Positions 1 through 8,705 of a stretch of 39,654 nt of DNA are shown here, piece by piece. The DNA is taken from the NCBI GenBank assembly GCA_022360905.1, contig JAKSBX010000213.1, forward strand, positions 1 to 39,654, in the 5' to 3' direction. Made by a program: the position numbers and the translations under genes. Numbering within the stretch: the first letter of the stretch is position 1; every line of letters begins with the position of its first letter. The notes under the pieces were generated by a model, which was not told the origin of the DNA, did not search any database, and worked only from the letters and a program-made list of their open reading frames with translations. This DNA is from Chromatiales bacterium (GTDB lineage Bacteria > Pseudomonadota > Gammaproteobacteria > Chromatiales > Chromatiaceae).

Positions 1-90
1 ACCTCCGAATTCATCGACGGTATCGAATACGCCGGTGCCGCTCGATTCTTCGAATTCGCAGGTAACAGCGATATCTGCCTTTACATTTAA
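1..90 (+). CDS. C-terminal fragment of an unidentified protein
   Basis: The window opens inside a reading frame that gives 29 residues ending in SDICLYI and a TAA stop. The upstream part lies outside the window, so the family cannot be named. A strong intrinsic terminator begins about 20 bases after the stop, which supports this being the true end of a gene on the plus strand and not a chance frame. The fragment is rich in aromatic and acidic residues and shows no recognisable motif. Confidence 0.5.
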   Translation, partial: TSEFIDGIEYAGAARFFEFAGNSDICLYI

Positions 91-112
91 CCCTTAGTAA
101 ATGCAGTCACGG

Positions 113-141
113 CGCCGCCCCACAAGGGCGGCGTTTTTTTT
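113..141 (+). terminator. Rho-independent terminator of the gene ending at 90
   Basis: CGCCGCCC (113-120) pairs perfectly with GGGCGGCG (126-133) across a five-base loop, and eight T follow directly. This is a textbook intrinsic terminator for the plus strand. Confidence 0.9.
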
Positions 142-269
142 GTGCCTGAAGAAAGCAGGACAGGGGGGGCAGGTAAGCATTCAAGCCGCTAATGCTCGCC
201 AATCAGCGCAAACATCCGCACAATGCATCTAACCGGTTCTATCTCTGCTGCATGGTCATAGGGGTAGGT

Positions 270-306
270 AAAAAAAAGGTGCGGCTACTGCCGCACCCAA
301 TTTTTT
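270..306 (-). terminator. Intrinsic terminator of the FadL-type gene, possibly bidirectional
   Basis: GGTGCGGC (278-285) pairs perfectly with GCCGCACC (290-297) across a TACT loop. Read on the minus strand the stem is followed by eight T (the A run at 270-277), about 45 bases after the stop of the outer membrane protein gene. On the plus strand a T run at 301-306 also follows, so it could stop transcription both ways. Confidence 0.85.
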
Positions 307-347
307 GCCCGATTGCTCAGGATCAGGCGGATATCGATCCGGAGCTT

Positions 348-1625
348 TTACATGAAGGTCTTGGTCACACCCAGACCGAACAGATGTACGCTGGAGTCGT
401 AGGTGCCGTTCACCGCGGTGGTGCCATTCAGCTCCTCACCGACAACGGCGGCCTTTGAACTGTCGACGGTCCGCTTGTCGAAATCCACATACATATAGCC
501 TACATCGAATGTCCAGCCGTCATCGATGGTGTGTCCGACACCCAGGCTGTACAGTTGGCGATCCGCATCGGGTACACGGGGACTGAAATAGTCATCACCT
601 TGAGGTGTTTCGTCGAAGGTGTAACCAATCCGCAGCTGTGTGGCTTTGGTGAAGTCATAGGTTATGCCGAGACGGTAGGCTGATGCATTGTCGAAGTCGT
701 TTACACTGGTAAAGATGTTAGAGCCGAATTGCTCGTTCTTGACTTCCAGGGTATCGAACTTGTTCCAGCCGGTGCGGGTGAAGTCAAATTCGATCGCCAG
801 CTTTTCAGTTGCTTCATAGCGTGCCCCGATCTGCAGACGCCATGGGAGCTCGAGGGTCGCTGTGACCTCGTCTGAGAGGGTTGAGGGCAGCACACCGACA
901 TCGTCATCCAGGGTTCCTTCCGCTTTGATCTTCGAACTGGAGTGGTAGCTCAGGCCGAAACTCCAGCTATCCACCACCAACAGGCCGCCCAGGTTGAAAC
1001 CGACACCCTGGCCGTCACCTTCCAGATTGAAACCCGGATAGGCGTTGCCGTCGTTGAGAACGCTGTTGAACAGCACTTCCCGCATCCAGTAGTAGTCGAC
1101 ACCGATGGCCAGCGCGGCCTGATCGTTGAGTTTATAGGAGGCGCTGGGGCTGAAGGCGACGATTTCAAGCTTGGTCTGGGTGGGCATGAATGAACCCACT
1201 GGATATTGATCGCCGAATACATCGGTTTCCCAATCGGTCTCCAGACCGAAGGGGGCGTTGACTGAGATACCGAGGGACCACTCTTCGTTCAGGGTATCGT
1301 GTGCCGATATGGCCGGTATGGCAACCAGATCATTGCCTTCACTGTCGACAGTCCCTGAACCTGTGTCGACGGCCAGATCCGGCTGAATCAGGATGGTTCC
1401 CAGTGCGGCGGAGCTGCCTTCATGAAAGGACATGGCGGCCGGATTGTAGGGGATGGCCCCCAGAACTTCGTGATTAGCGACCAGCGCGTTGGACGTGGCC
1501 AAACCTGCGATACTCAGCTCCGGAATGGCAAAGCCTGAGGCCTGCACACCTGAGCTGGCGACCAACAGGGCCGAGCTACAGGCAAGTGCTAGGTTAGCGG
1601 CTTGAGATTTATTTTTATGGTGCAT
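348..1625 (-). CDS. OmpP1/FadL/TodX-family outer membrane transport protein
   Basis: This is a 425-residue outer membrane beta-barrel of the FadL family, which imports long-chain fatty acids or other hydrophobic compounds such as aromatics. The N-terminus is a signal peptide ending around GVQAS, followed by GFAIPELSIAGLATS, the plug-like start typical of the family, and an NPAAMSFHEG segment. The rest alternates amphipathic strands and the chain ends in Phe-Met, close to the usual barrel C-terminal aromatic. The frame is open further upstream to 1727, but the ATG at 1625 is preceded by AGGTGGAGG and starts the signal peptide directly, so it is the likely start. It is divergent from a LysR regulator, which may control it. 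The substrate cannot be told from sequence. Confidence 0.88.
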   Translation of the reverse strand: MHHKNKSQAANLALACSSALLVASSGVQASGFAIPELSIAGLATSNALVANHEVLGAIPYNPAAMSFHEGSSAALGTILIQPDLAVDTGSGTVDSEGNDLVAIPAISAHDTLNEEWSLGISVNAPFGLETDWETDVFGDQYPVGSFMPTQTKLEIVAFSPSASYKLNDQAALAIGVDYYWMREVLFNSVLNDGNAYPGFNLEGDGQGVGFNLGGLLVVDSWSFGLSYHSSSKIKAEGTLDDDVGVLPSTLSDEVTATLELPWRLQIGARYEATEKLAIEFDFTRTGWNKFDTLEVKNEQFGSNIFTSVNDFDNASAYRLGITYDFTKATQLRIGYTFDETPQGDDYFSPRVPDADRQLYSLGVGHTIDDGWTFDVGYMYVDFDKRTVDSSKAAVVGEELNGTTAVNGTYDSSVHLFGLGVTKTFM

Positions 1626-1915
1626 GCGGATCCTCCACCTTTCTGTTGTTATGTCCAGACCGTCCTCGCTCAATTTATTATTTGGTTTTGGTTGAGTCTG
1701 GTGCGTTTCTAATCCTGACCAGGCCATTTTTCATCCATCGGCAAGTCCAGTCAATCTGAAGTTAGTCAAATGTGTTAACAGGTCCTAGCCGCAAATTACC
1801 ATAACCTGTCTCCGGGAAAAAAGGAAAAGTGTATCAGCGTTCCCTAAAGCTTGCTGTTTGTGATATAAAAAGTGCTTATCCATACAAAGAACAACTGATT
1901 GGACATCATAAGCAT

Positions 1916-2824
1916 ATGGCGGATCGTAGATTACAGGTTTTTCATACAGTTGCGCGTCTTTTGAGCTTTACCAAGGCGGCCGAGACCTTGCATATGACCC
2001 AGCCGGCCGTGACCTTTCAGGTGCGTCAACTGGAAGAGTATTTCAACACCCGATTGTTTGACCGAACCCACAACCGGATCAGTCTGACCGAGGCTGGGGA
2101 GAGGGTCTTCAGCTACGCTGATCGAATTTTTGACCTCTACGCGGATATGGAGAACTCTGTCAGAGAGATGACCGGAGAGATCCGCGGTGCCCTGACGATC
2201 GGGGCAAGTACCACCATCGCGGAGTATATGCTGCCCTCGTTGCTGGGGGATTTCGGCACTCGTTATCCGGAGGTGACGATCCATCTACGGGTTTCGAACT
2301 CGGAAGGGATCGTCTCCATGGTGGAGAACAACAATATCGATCTGGGGGTCGTGGAAGCACCGGTAGGAAACAAGAATCTTGTGGTAGAGGTTTGCCGCAA
2401 TGATCAGTTGGTGGCCATCGTACCGCCCAACCATGATCTGGCGAATCTGGAGTCGGTGGCGATTGAACAGTTGCTTGAGTACCCCTTTATCTGCCGGGAA
2501 GAGGGATCGGGTACCCGGGAAGTGATCAATGAGTATCTGGACAACAATTGTGCCGACTCGACCCTCAACATCTACATGGAGCTGGGTAGTCCCGAGGCGG
2601 TGAAAGGCGCGGTGGAAGCGGGTATGGGGGTCTCAGTGGTCTCCCGTGCAACCATCCAGAAAGAGTTGAAACTGGATACCCTGAGGGCGATCAATCTGGT
2701 GCCGGCGATGGAGCGGCCATTCTCATTTGTCCATCAGAAGCAGAAATTTCGCCTGCGAGCCATGGAAGAGCTGCTCGAATTTGCTCGCGGCTATTGTGAG
2801 GATCATGCCGAAGAGCAGTTTTAG
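1916..2824 (+). CDS. LysR-family transcriptional regulator
   Basis: A 302-residue LysR-type regulator. Residues 1-60 hold the winged helix-turn-helix (FTKAAETLHMTQPAVTFQVR), and the rest is the periplasmic-binding-protein-like effector domain, beginning near residue 90 with GALTIGASTTIAEYMLP. The sequence resembles the CbbR/CysL branch of the family by eye. The frame opens at 1829, but the extra 29 residues do not look like LysR sequence. The ATG at 1916 gives the canonical N-terminus (MADRRLQVFHTVARLLS), although its ribosome binding site is weak. It is divergently transcribed from the FadL-type gene with a 290-base shared control region, the usual LysR layout. The effector and targets are not visible. 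Confidence 0.92.
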   Translation: MADRRLQVFHTVARLLSFTKAAETLHMTQPAVTFQVRQLEEYFNTRLFDRTHNRISLTEAGERVFSYADRIFDLYADMENSVREMTGEIRGALTIGASTTIAEYMLPSLLGDFGTRYPEVTIHLRVSNSEGIVSMVENNNIDLGVVEAPVGNKNLVVEVCRNDQLVAIVPPNHDLANLESVAIEQLLEYPFICREEGSGTREVINEYLDNNCADSTLNIYMELGSPEAVKGAVEAGMGVSVVSRATIQKELKLDTLRAINLVPAMERPFSFVHQKQKFRLRAMEELLEFARGYCEDHAEEQF

Positions 2825-2875
2825 GATTGACTGGATTCCTGTTAACAGACTCTGACTGCAACGAGGTTGGTATCG

Positions 2876-3262
2876 GTGCATATTGTACCCAAACAGCAGA
2901 AGCTCGATCCTGATCAGCAGCGCTTGTTAGAGCTCTTCGAGCGGATTGCACCGGGTGAACGGGACTCCCTGCTGGCATTTGCTGAGTTTCTGGTACAGCG
3001 AGGCTCCCAGCAGACATCGACGGTTGATCAAAGCCTGCCACTCGAGCCCAAGCAGGTCGAACGGCCGGCGGATGAGTCCGTGGTGAAAGCCATCAAACGC
3101 CTTTCCGAGAGCTATTTCATGCTTGAGCGGGATCAGTTGCTGGATGAGACTTCATCCCTGATGACCTCCCATATCATGCAGGGCCGGGCCGCCGTGGAGG
3201 TGATCGATGATCTGGAAGCACTGTTTAAAAAGCACTATCAAGACTATCTGAACAAGTCTTAA
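2876..3262 (+). CDS. Conserved-looking small hypothetical protein
   Basis: A 128-residue soluble, acidic, mostly helical protein with no family I recognise. The first half (LLELFERIAPGERDSLLAFAEF) looks like a short helical bundle. A Pro/Gln-rich linker follows, then a second helical part ending in LEALFKKHYQDYLNKS. The start is uncertain: a TTG at 2867 is possible, but the GTG at 2876 has GAGG nine bases upstream and is preferred. It lies 26 bases before the AI-2E-type gene on the same strand and is probably cotranscribed with it. No signal peptide or membrane segment is present. Confidence 0.7.
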   Translation: MHIVPKQQKLDPDQQRLLELFERIAPGERDSLLAFAEFLVQRGSQQTSTVDQSLPLEPKQVERPADESVVKAIKRLSESYFMLERDQLLDETSSLMTSHIMQGRAAVEVIDDLEALFKKHYQDYLNKS

Positions 3263-3288
3263 TCTCTTTTTGGTATCAGGTTACTCAA

Positions 3289-4365
3289 ATGCAGGTCATT
3301 ACCAACTGGTTCAAGCGCTACTTCTCCGATCCTCAGATCATCTTTCTGACCCTGTTCCTGGTCCTCTTTTTCGGTATCGTGATCACCATGGGGGATATGC
3401 TCGCACCGGTGCTGGCGAGCATCGTCATCGCCTATCTGCTCGAGGGGATCGTGACACAAATGGAACGCCGCTCCTGGCCAAGGCTGATCTCGGTGATCCT
3501 GGTGTTCATTCTGTTTCTACTCTTCGTGGCCCTGATCATTCTCGGACTGCTGCCGCTGCTGTCCAGTCAGGTAACGGACTTTCTGCAGCAGCTACCCAAT
3601 ATGATCTCTATGGGCCAACAGGCTCTGATGCAGCTACCCGAAAGATATCCGGATCTGATACCTCAGGATCAGGTGGATGAGCTGATTCAGCAGCTGCGCA
3701 ATGAGATCGCCTCATTTGCCCAGCAGGCGGTCAGCTGGTCTCTCGCCTCGGTGGTTGGTGTGATCACCCTGGTGGTCTACCTGATCCTGATGCCCCTGCT
3801 GGTGTTTTTCTTTCTCAAGGACAAGCAGCTGATCATCGACTGGTTCGTCTCCTATCTTCCCCGCCATCGACGCTTCTCGGTAACGGTCTGGAAGGATGTG
3901 GATACGCAGATCGCAAACTATGTGCGGGGAAAATTCTGGGAGATCATCATCATCTGGTCATTCAGTTTCGTCGCCTTTTCAATGCTGGGGTTGAATTACG
4001 CTCTGCTGTTGGCGGTATTAGTGGGTTTGTCGGTGATCATTCCCTACATCGGTGCCGCTGTGGTGACCATTCCGGTGCTGTTCATCGCCTGGTTTCAGTG
4101 GGGCTGGTCTTCGGATTTCGCCTGGTTAGCAGCGACCTATTTCATCATTCAGGCCCTGGATGGCAATGTGCTGGTGCCCCTACTCTTTTCCGAGGTGGTT
4201 AATCTGCATCCGGTTGCCATCATTGTGGCGATTCTGGTGTTTGGCGGCTTTTGGGGGTTTTGGGGGGTGTTTTTTGCCATTCCTTTGGCCACCCTGGTGC
4301 AGGCCGTGCTGGCGGCCTGGCCCCGGGATGAATCCGAGGATGATGCCGAGACGGCAGAGGCTTAG
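3289..4365 (+). CDS. AI-2E/PerM-family transporter (UPF0118)
   Basis: A 358-residue polytopic inner membrane protein of the AI-2 exporter-like (PerM, YdiK, TqsA) family. Hydrophobic segments are visible near residues 15-60 and 65-95. A Gln-rich amphipathic loop follows (LSSQVTDFLQQLPNMISMGQQ), then a membrane cluster from about 150 to 345. The family signature PYIGAAVVTIPVLFIAW and the closing GGFWGFWGVFFAIPLATLVQ are both present. Members are variously linked to autoinducer-2 export, sodium/proton exchange or permease-like functions, so the substrate is open. It follows the small unknown protein at 2876 and is closed by a hairpin at 4367-4408. Confidence 0.9.
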   Translation: MQVITNWFKRYFSDPQIIFLTLFLVLFFGIVITMGDMLAPVLASIVIAYLLEGIVTQMERRSWPRLISVILVFILFLLFVALIILGLLPLLSSQVTDFLQQLPNMISMGQQALMQLPERYPDLIPQDQVDELIQQLRNEIASFAQQAVSWSLASVVGVITLVVYLILMPLLVFFFLKDKQLIIDWFVSYLPRHRRFSVTVWKDVDTQIANYVRGKFWEIIIIWSFSFVAFSMLGLNYALLLAVLVGLSVIIPYIGAAVVTIPVLFIAWFQWGWSSDFAWLAATYFIIQALDGNVLVPLLFSEVVNLHPVAIIVAILVFGGFWGFWGVFFAIPLATLVQAVLAAWPRDESEDDAETAEA

Positions 4366-4366
4366 G

Positions 4367-4408
4367 ACCTGCCCAGCTACCCCAAATGGGTGGGGCCGGA
4401 CAGGTTTT
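4367..4408 (+). terminator. Probable intrinsic terminator after the AI-2E-family gene
   Basis: A long bulged hairpin: ACCTG (4367-4371) with CAGGT (4401-4405), CC with GG, and CCCCA (4380-4384) with TGGGG (4391-4395). TTTT follows. It starts two bases after the stop codon and lies between convergent genes. Confidence 0.55.
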
Positions 4409-4425
4409 CAGAAAGGCTATTGGTC

Positions 4426-4617
4426 TCAGGCTTTATTGGTATTGATGCCGAACAGGCTCCACAGCGGACAGTAGGAGACCAGCCCGGTGACCAGTGGCAC
4501 AGCGCCAATCGCACCGAGCCAGTTGATCGGGTCGCTGAGCAGAAAACCCCACGCAAGTATCGCCAGTCCACCCACAATCCTGAGAATACGTTCAATACCG
4601 CCTACATTTTGAGTCAT
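4426..4617 (-). CDS. DUF2892-family (YgaP-like) small membrane protein
   Basis: A 63-residue protein beginning MTQNVGGIERILRIVGG, with two hydrophobic helices and the central CPLW motif typical of DUF2892. This domain also forms the membrane tail of the E. coli rhodanese YgaP. Its molecular role is unknown, although it is often found near sulfur-metabolism and Crp-type regulator genes. The start has a strong AGGAG ribosome binding site. It lies downstream of the CRP-like regulator gene on the same strand, separated by 178 bases that contain a palindrome, so it may have its own regulated promoter. Confidence 0.85.
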   Translation of the reverse strand: MTQNVGGIERILRIVGGLAILAWGFLLSDPINWLGAIGAVPLVTGLVSYCPLWSLFGINTNKA

Positions 4618-4768
4618 GTTATCTCTCCTGAGTAATACATATGTTGCAACTGTTCAGACCTGGGGCTTGCGCCTCAATGGTTTGATATCAACCTCGCGCC
4701 TGAATAGGGCCTATTGAGGTGCCGGGTCAATGGTGGCTCAGAGAATAGTGGTCCTCCAGGCAAATGTA

Positions 4769-4783
4769 TGTGACTAAGTCACA
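4769..4783. promoter_or_regulatory. Candidate operator for the adjacent CRP-like regulator
   Basis: TGTGACT and AGTCACA form a perfect seven-base inverted repeat around a single central A, containing TGTGA and TCACA half-sites. It lies just past the regulator stop codon and about 150 bases upstream of the DUF2892 gene start. The regulator's recognition helix (SREVVSRIL) is close to the E. coli CRP helix that reads TGTGA. The spacer between half-sites is five bases, not the six of classical CRP sites, so the assignment is tentative. Confidence 0.45.
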
Positions 4784-4795
4784 CTGCAGGCGGTG

Positions 4796-5482
4796 CTATT
4801 GGTTTTCTTGACTTTTTTCGACAAGACGCTGATTGTCACGAATATTGATGACACCTCTGGCGGTGGAGATCATCTGCTGTTGCTCAAGGTCTTTCAAAAT
4901 GCGACTGACGACCTCGCGGGAAGTTCCGAGGTCAGAGGCGATCGTCTGATGGGTTGATTCGATTCTCGAGCCGTTGAGTTTGCCGAGTTGAACCAGATAG
5001 CCGGCCAGACGGCGATCCACCCGGCGAAAAGCAATCTCTTCGACGACACCGATCACCTCGCTGAGCCGGCTGCTGATCAGATTGAAGAGATAGTTACGCC
5101 AGGCTGGGGTCTCATCCGTCCAGCGAATCACATCCGCGGTGCTGATCAGTACGGCTTCGATCGGTTCTTCAGAGACCGCGTTGGCTGGAAACGGCTCTCC
5201 GTTCATGATGCAGGAGGCGGTGAGAATGCAACTCTCTCCGGGGCCGATCCGGTAGAGGGTGATCTCCCGGCCGCTCTCACTCAGTTTGTAGACCCTGGCG
5301 GATCCCGAGATCACCAGTGCCAGATGGGAGCATTGGGTGCCCTGATGACAGATCGGCTGATCGGCTGGCAGGTCGATTTTGCTGGCACGATCGAAGAAAA
5401 GCTGTTTGAAGCCACTCTCTGCCTGTTGCAGAAACTGAAACTGCTGGGTAATTTGGTTTATGTTGCTCGTGTCGGTAATCAA
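4796..5482 (-). CDS. Crp/Fnr-family transcriptional regulator (CRP-like DNA reader)
   Basis: A 228-residue regulator with an N-terminal cyclic-nucleotide-binding-type beta barrel (about residues 30-145) and a C-terminal winged helix. The recognition helix reads TSREVVSRILKDLE, matching the Arg-Glu-x-x-Gly/Ser-Arg pattern of CRP. The FNR N-terminal iron-sulfur cysteines are absent. Cysteines occur in the barrel (PICHQGTQCSH, ESCILTASC) and could sense redox or sulfur species, but that is speculation. No ATG is available near the N-terminus. TTG at 5482 is the likely start, with GAGG five bases upstream. A palindrome with TGTGA/TCACA half-sites follows the gene, and a DUF2892 gene lies beyond it. 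Confidence 0.88.
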   Translation of the reverse strand: MITDTSNINQITQQFQFLQQAESGFKQLFFDRASKIDLPADQPICHQGTQCSHLALVISGSARVYKLSESGREITLYRIGPGESCILTASCIMNGEPFPANAVSEEPIEAVLISTADVIRWTDETPAWRNYLFNLISSRLSEVIGVVEEIAFRRVDRRLAGYLVQLGKLNGSRIESTHQTIASDLGTSREVVSRILKDLEQQQMISTARGVINIRDNQRLVEKSQENQ

Positions 5483-5670
5483 GACAACCTCAAGCTATCA
5501 CTGTCATGGGATTGATCGAACAGGGAAGTGATTGCCGATAGTAGTTTGTCCTGGTGACCGAATGCAATATGAATAGTGGGTCCAATCTGAAATGCTTGTA
5601 AATGAGGCAGTTGTATCCATGATATGCTAATTTACTAGATATTTGTGATGTTAGGCGCCAAATTACCGTC

Positions 5671-8514
5671 ATGTCAGAACCGGACATCGAAGCGATTAAA
5701 ATAAAAAAAGAGCGTGTACGACTGCTCTATGCCAATGGCGTAACCCTGATTATCGCCAATTTTATAGCCGGCTTGATCTTCTTTTATCTCAATAAGCTGT
5801 GGGAAATTGATCTGGGCATGATTTGGGGTGGGCTGTTGGCCCTGTTGTTGGTTGGGCAGACAGTTCTGACAATTTTTGCCAAATATAGCGAACTGGAGAG
5901 GCTGCAGCTTTGGCGTTACGCCCTGTTACCCGGCGTCCTGTTACTTGGTCTGTTATGGGCTGCCGCTTTAATCCATCTGCTTTTCAATCCTGACGCAACA
6001 GAGTTTCTGGTGATCGATCTGGTGTTGATCGGTACTGTCTTTCTGCTCACCGCGCTTTTACTCACCATCGATACGTTTTTCAGCATTGTTTTCGTGCTGA
6101 CCGCCTCAATGTTGGTAGTGGTGGCTTTAAACGGGGAGCAGGGGAGTGTCAGTGAGGAGTTCATCGCCGGACTGATCGCCTATGCGTTGGCACTGCTGAT
6201 TCTGGCGGCCTGGATGACGGTCTATCAACAGGGTTATCTGCTGATCGCCGCCAATCGGGTGTTGCTGCATGAACGGATGGTGGCCTCGGAAACCGAGTTG
6301 AGTGAAATGCGCAGTCGGCTGATTCAGGAGAATGATCAGCGTCAGTCCGTGGAACAGGAGCTGTTTCTCGCCAAGGAGGAGGCGGAAGGGGCCAATCTGG
6401 CCAAATCAGAATTTCTGGCCACTATGAGCCATGAGATCCGAACCCCGCTGAATGGCATTCTGCCAATTCTGGAAATGCTCTTGGAGACCAAGCTGAATGG
6501 TGAGCAGAAGCAGTTTGTCGCCACCGCCCTGAACTCCTCTCAGCTGCTGCTCAGTATCATCAACGACATTCTCGACTTCTCCAAGATCGAGGCCGGGAAA
6601 CTTGACCTTGAGTTTATCGAGCTCAATCTGGAAGGTACCATCGAGCAAGTCACCTCTTTGATGAAAAATGCAGCCGACCGGCGTAATTTGAAGTTAAGTT
6701 ACCGTATTGACAGGGATGTACCGAAAACCGTTCGCGGCGATCCGATCCGTTTGCGCCAGATACTCACCAACCTGGTGAGTAATGCGGTGAAATTCACAGA
6801 GCATGGGGAGGTGTCGGTTGAGCTGACCAATCGTCAGACCTCGCGCACCGAGGTGGATCTGATGTTTGCCGTGCGTGATTCCGGTATCGGTATGACCCAG
6901 GAGCAGGTGGAACGCCTGTTTGAACCCTTTTCCCAGGCCGATGCCTCAACAACCCGCAAGCATGGCGGTACCGGTCTGGGGCTGGTGATCTGTAAACGCC
7001 TGACCGAATTGATGGGGGGCAAGATCGGGGTTAAATCCACGCCGGGAAAAGGCTCCTATTTCTGGTTCATACTGCCGATGCGCAAATCCCTGCAGGAGAT
7101 GCCGTCCGGCCGACGCAATCTTCAGGATATCCGTACCCTGCTGGTGGCAGACAGGGGTACCCCCGAGACCCGGCAGCTGCTTTATGCATTGAAGGAAGAG
7201 GGAATGCTGGTAGAGCAGTCGGAGGATCAATATGACGCGCTCAGCAAGCTCAAGTCCTCGGCCAACCTGGGTGCGAGCTGGCGTTATGAACTGATGGTGC
7301 TCGATGGGATGCTGTCGAGTGTCAATCTGACTAAGACCATAGACTCTGCCAGAGAAGTGCCCCATATGAGGGAGGTGGAGATACTGGCCGTGAATCTGCC
7401 TGAAGAGGATCAACTCACCTACGAAGCGATGGGAGTCGAGTGTCTGAGTGCTCATGTCACCGCCAAAGAGATCAAGCAGCGACTCTACCGCATTTTCGAT
7501 GTGGAGCAGACCCCCGGGGCAGCGACTATGCCGGAGGAGATACCGGTGCCCCGCATGCCCGACGACCATCTCGCCTGGCAGGACAGTCAGAACGAACCGT
7601 TGTCGGAGCCCGGTGCGAAACGGGCCGAGGATATCCAGCAGGACCAGCAGCATACCAAACTGGTTGGACGGGTATTGGTGGTAGAGGATAATCCAGTCAA
7701 TCAGGCGGTGGTAAAAAAGATGCTTGAGAAGGCGGGGTTGTCTCCGGTTACCTCCAATGACGGTGTCGAGGCGATGGAGGCGTTGCGGGCTGAACAATTC
7801 GACGTGGTACTGATGGATTGTCAGATGCCCAGGATGGATGGTTACGAGGCGACTGAGGCGATTCGGGAGCGGGAACAGAATCAGGGATTGATGCGTACCC
7901 CGGTCATCGCCATGACCGCCAACGCCATGGCTGGCGACCGGGAGCGTTGTCTGGCGGTGGGCATGGATGACTATCTTTCCAAACCGGTAAAACCGGCCCA
8001 ACTGGAGAATATGCTGCGTCAATGGCTGCCCATGGAGGAGATGATATCTCCAGGCGGGGATGCTAGTCTAAGGGAGGGTCTGAATGAGGTTGGTGAAGAT
8101 GCCGAAGTTGATATGTCAAGTGAGGGATTACTAGAAGTTGGTGGAGATACAAACATGACATCAGGCGGCATGATAGACCGCAGTGTGTTGGAAGAACTCT
8201 ATGAGATCATGGAGGAAGATTTTGTTTCAGTGCTCGAAAGTTATCTTAAGAGTGCACCTGGTCTGATGCACGGTATTCGTGATGCGGTTAAGTCCGGAGA
8301 TATGGAGGGGCTGGTGAAATCGGCACATCCGTTGAAATCGAGCAGTGCCAATGTGGGGGCCATGGAACTCTCGATCTTGGCCCGAGACCTGGAATTCAAA
8401 GGCCGCCAGGGGGATACCAATGGACTGGTGGCCAGCTACAATCAAACCGCCGAGATCTATCGGCGTTCGATCACCGAGCTCAAGGGCATCGTCGATCGGG
8501 GTAGCATTCATTAG
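5671..8514 (+). CDS. Hybrid sensor histidine kinase with receiver and HPt domains
   Basis: A 947-residue phosphorelay kinase of BarA-like architecture. Residues 20-200 hold about six membrane helices, with no large periplasmic domain. A coiled coil leads to the HisKA domain with the phosphorylated His254 ([10 protein letters not shown]). The ATPase domain follows with N box (NLVSNAVKF), DSGIGM and GTGLGL motifs. Residues about 490-610 resemble a receiver that has lost key residues. A true receiver follows, with Asp716 in [11 protein letters not shown] and Lys in SKPVKP. The C-terminus is an HPt domain with His886 ([11 protein letters not shown]). It stands alone, with no cognate regulator next to it. 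The membrane sensor part gives no clue to the signal. Confidence 0.93.
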   Translation: MSEPDIEAIKIKKERVRLLYANGVTLIIANFIAGLIFFYLNKLWEIDLGMIWGGLLALLLVGQTVLTIFAKYSELERLQLWRYALLPGVLLLGLLWAAALIHLLFNPDATEFLVIDLVLIGTVFLLTALLLTIDTFFSIVFVLTASMLVVVALNGEQGSVSEEFIAGLIAYALALLILAAWMTVYQQGYLLIAANRVLLHERMVASETELSEMRSRLIQENDQRQSVEQELFLAKEEAEGANLAKSEFLATMSHEIRTPLNGILPILEMLLETKLNGEQKQFVATALNSSQLLLSIINDILDFSKIEAGKLDLEFIELNLEGTIEQVTSLMKNAADRRNLKLSYRIDRDVPKTVRGDPIRLRQILTNLVSNAVKFTEHGEVSVELTNRQTSRTEVDLMFAVRDSGIGMTQEQVERLFEPFSQADASTTRKHGGTGLGLVICKRLTELMGGKIGVKSTPGKGSYFWFILPMRKSLQEMPSGRRNLQDIRTLLVADRGTPETRQLLYALKEEGMLVEQSEDQYDALSKLKSSANLGASWRYELMVLDGMLSSVNLTKTIDSAREVPHMREVEILAVNLPEEDQLTYEAMGVECLSAHVTAKEIKQRLYRIFDVEQTPGAATMPEEIPVPRMPDDHLAWQDSQNEPLSEPGAKRAEDIQQDQQHTKLVGRVLVVEDNPVNQAVVKKMLEKAGLSPVTSNDGVEAMEALRAEQFDVVLMDCQMPRMDGYEATEAIREREQNQGLMRTPVIAMTANAMAGDRERCLAVGMDDYLSKPVKPAQLENMLRQWLPMEEMISPGGDASLREGLNEVGEDAEVDMSSEGLLEVGGDTNMTSGGMIDRSVLEELYEIMEEDFVSVLESYLKSAPGLMHGIRDAVKSGDMEGLVKSAHPLKSSSANVGAMELSILARDLEFKGRQGDTNGLVASYNQTAEIYRRSITELKGIVDRGSIH

Positions 8515-8705
8515 GGTTTATTCAGTCCGCAAATTACCGCTAATAAATGCAAATGAGTCTAATCTAGTCCCACAGGCTGAACCCATAGTCAGTATGTCAG
8601 CTAGCTGGAATTACGGTTCTCCTCAGCTGAGATTCTCAAGCAAGCACCTGTGAGTGGCGCCAACCGCAGCCTTCAATCCAATGGATCTGGCTTACTTTAA
8701 CCCGA

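Noticed and set aside
192..458. 88-residue open frame on the plus strand
   Set aside because: It crosses the terminator hairpin at 270-306 and the 3' end of the FadL-type gene, and has no coding character.
6946..8022. 358-residue open frame on the minus strand
   Set aside because: It is antisense to the hybrid kinase, is rich in His, Leu and Gln as expected of a shadow frame, and has no family features.
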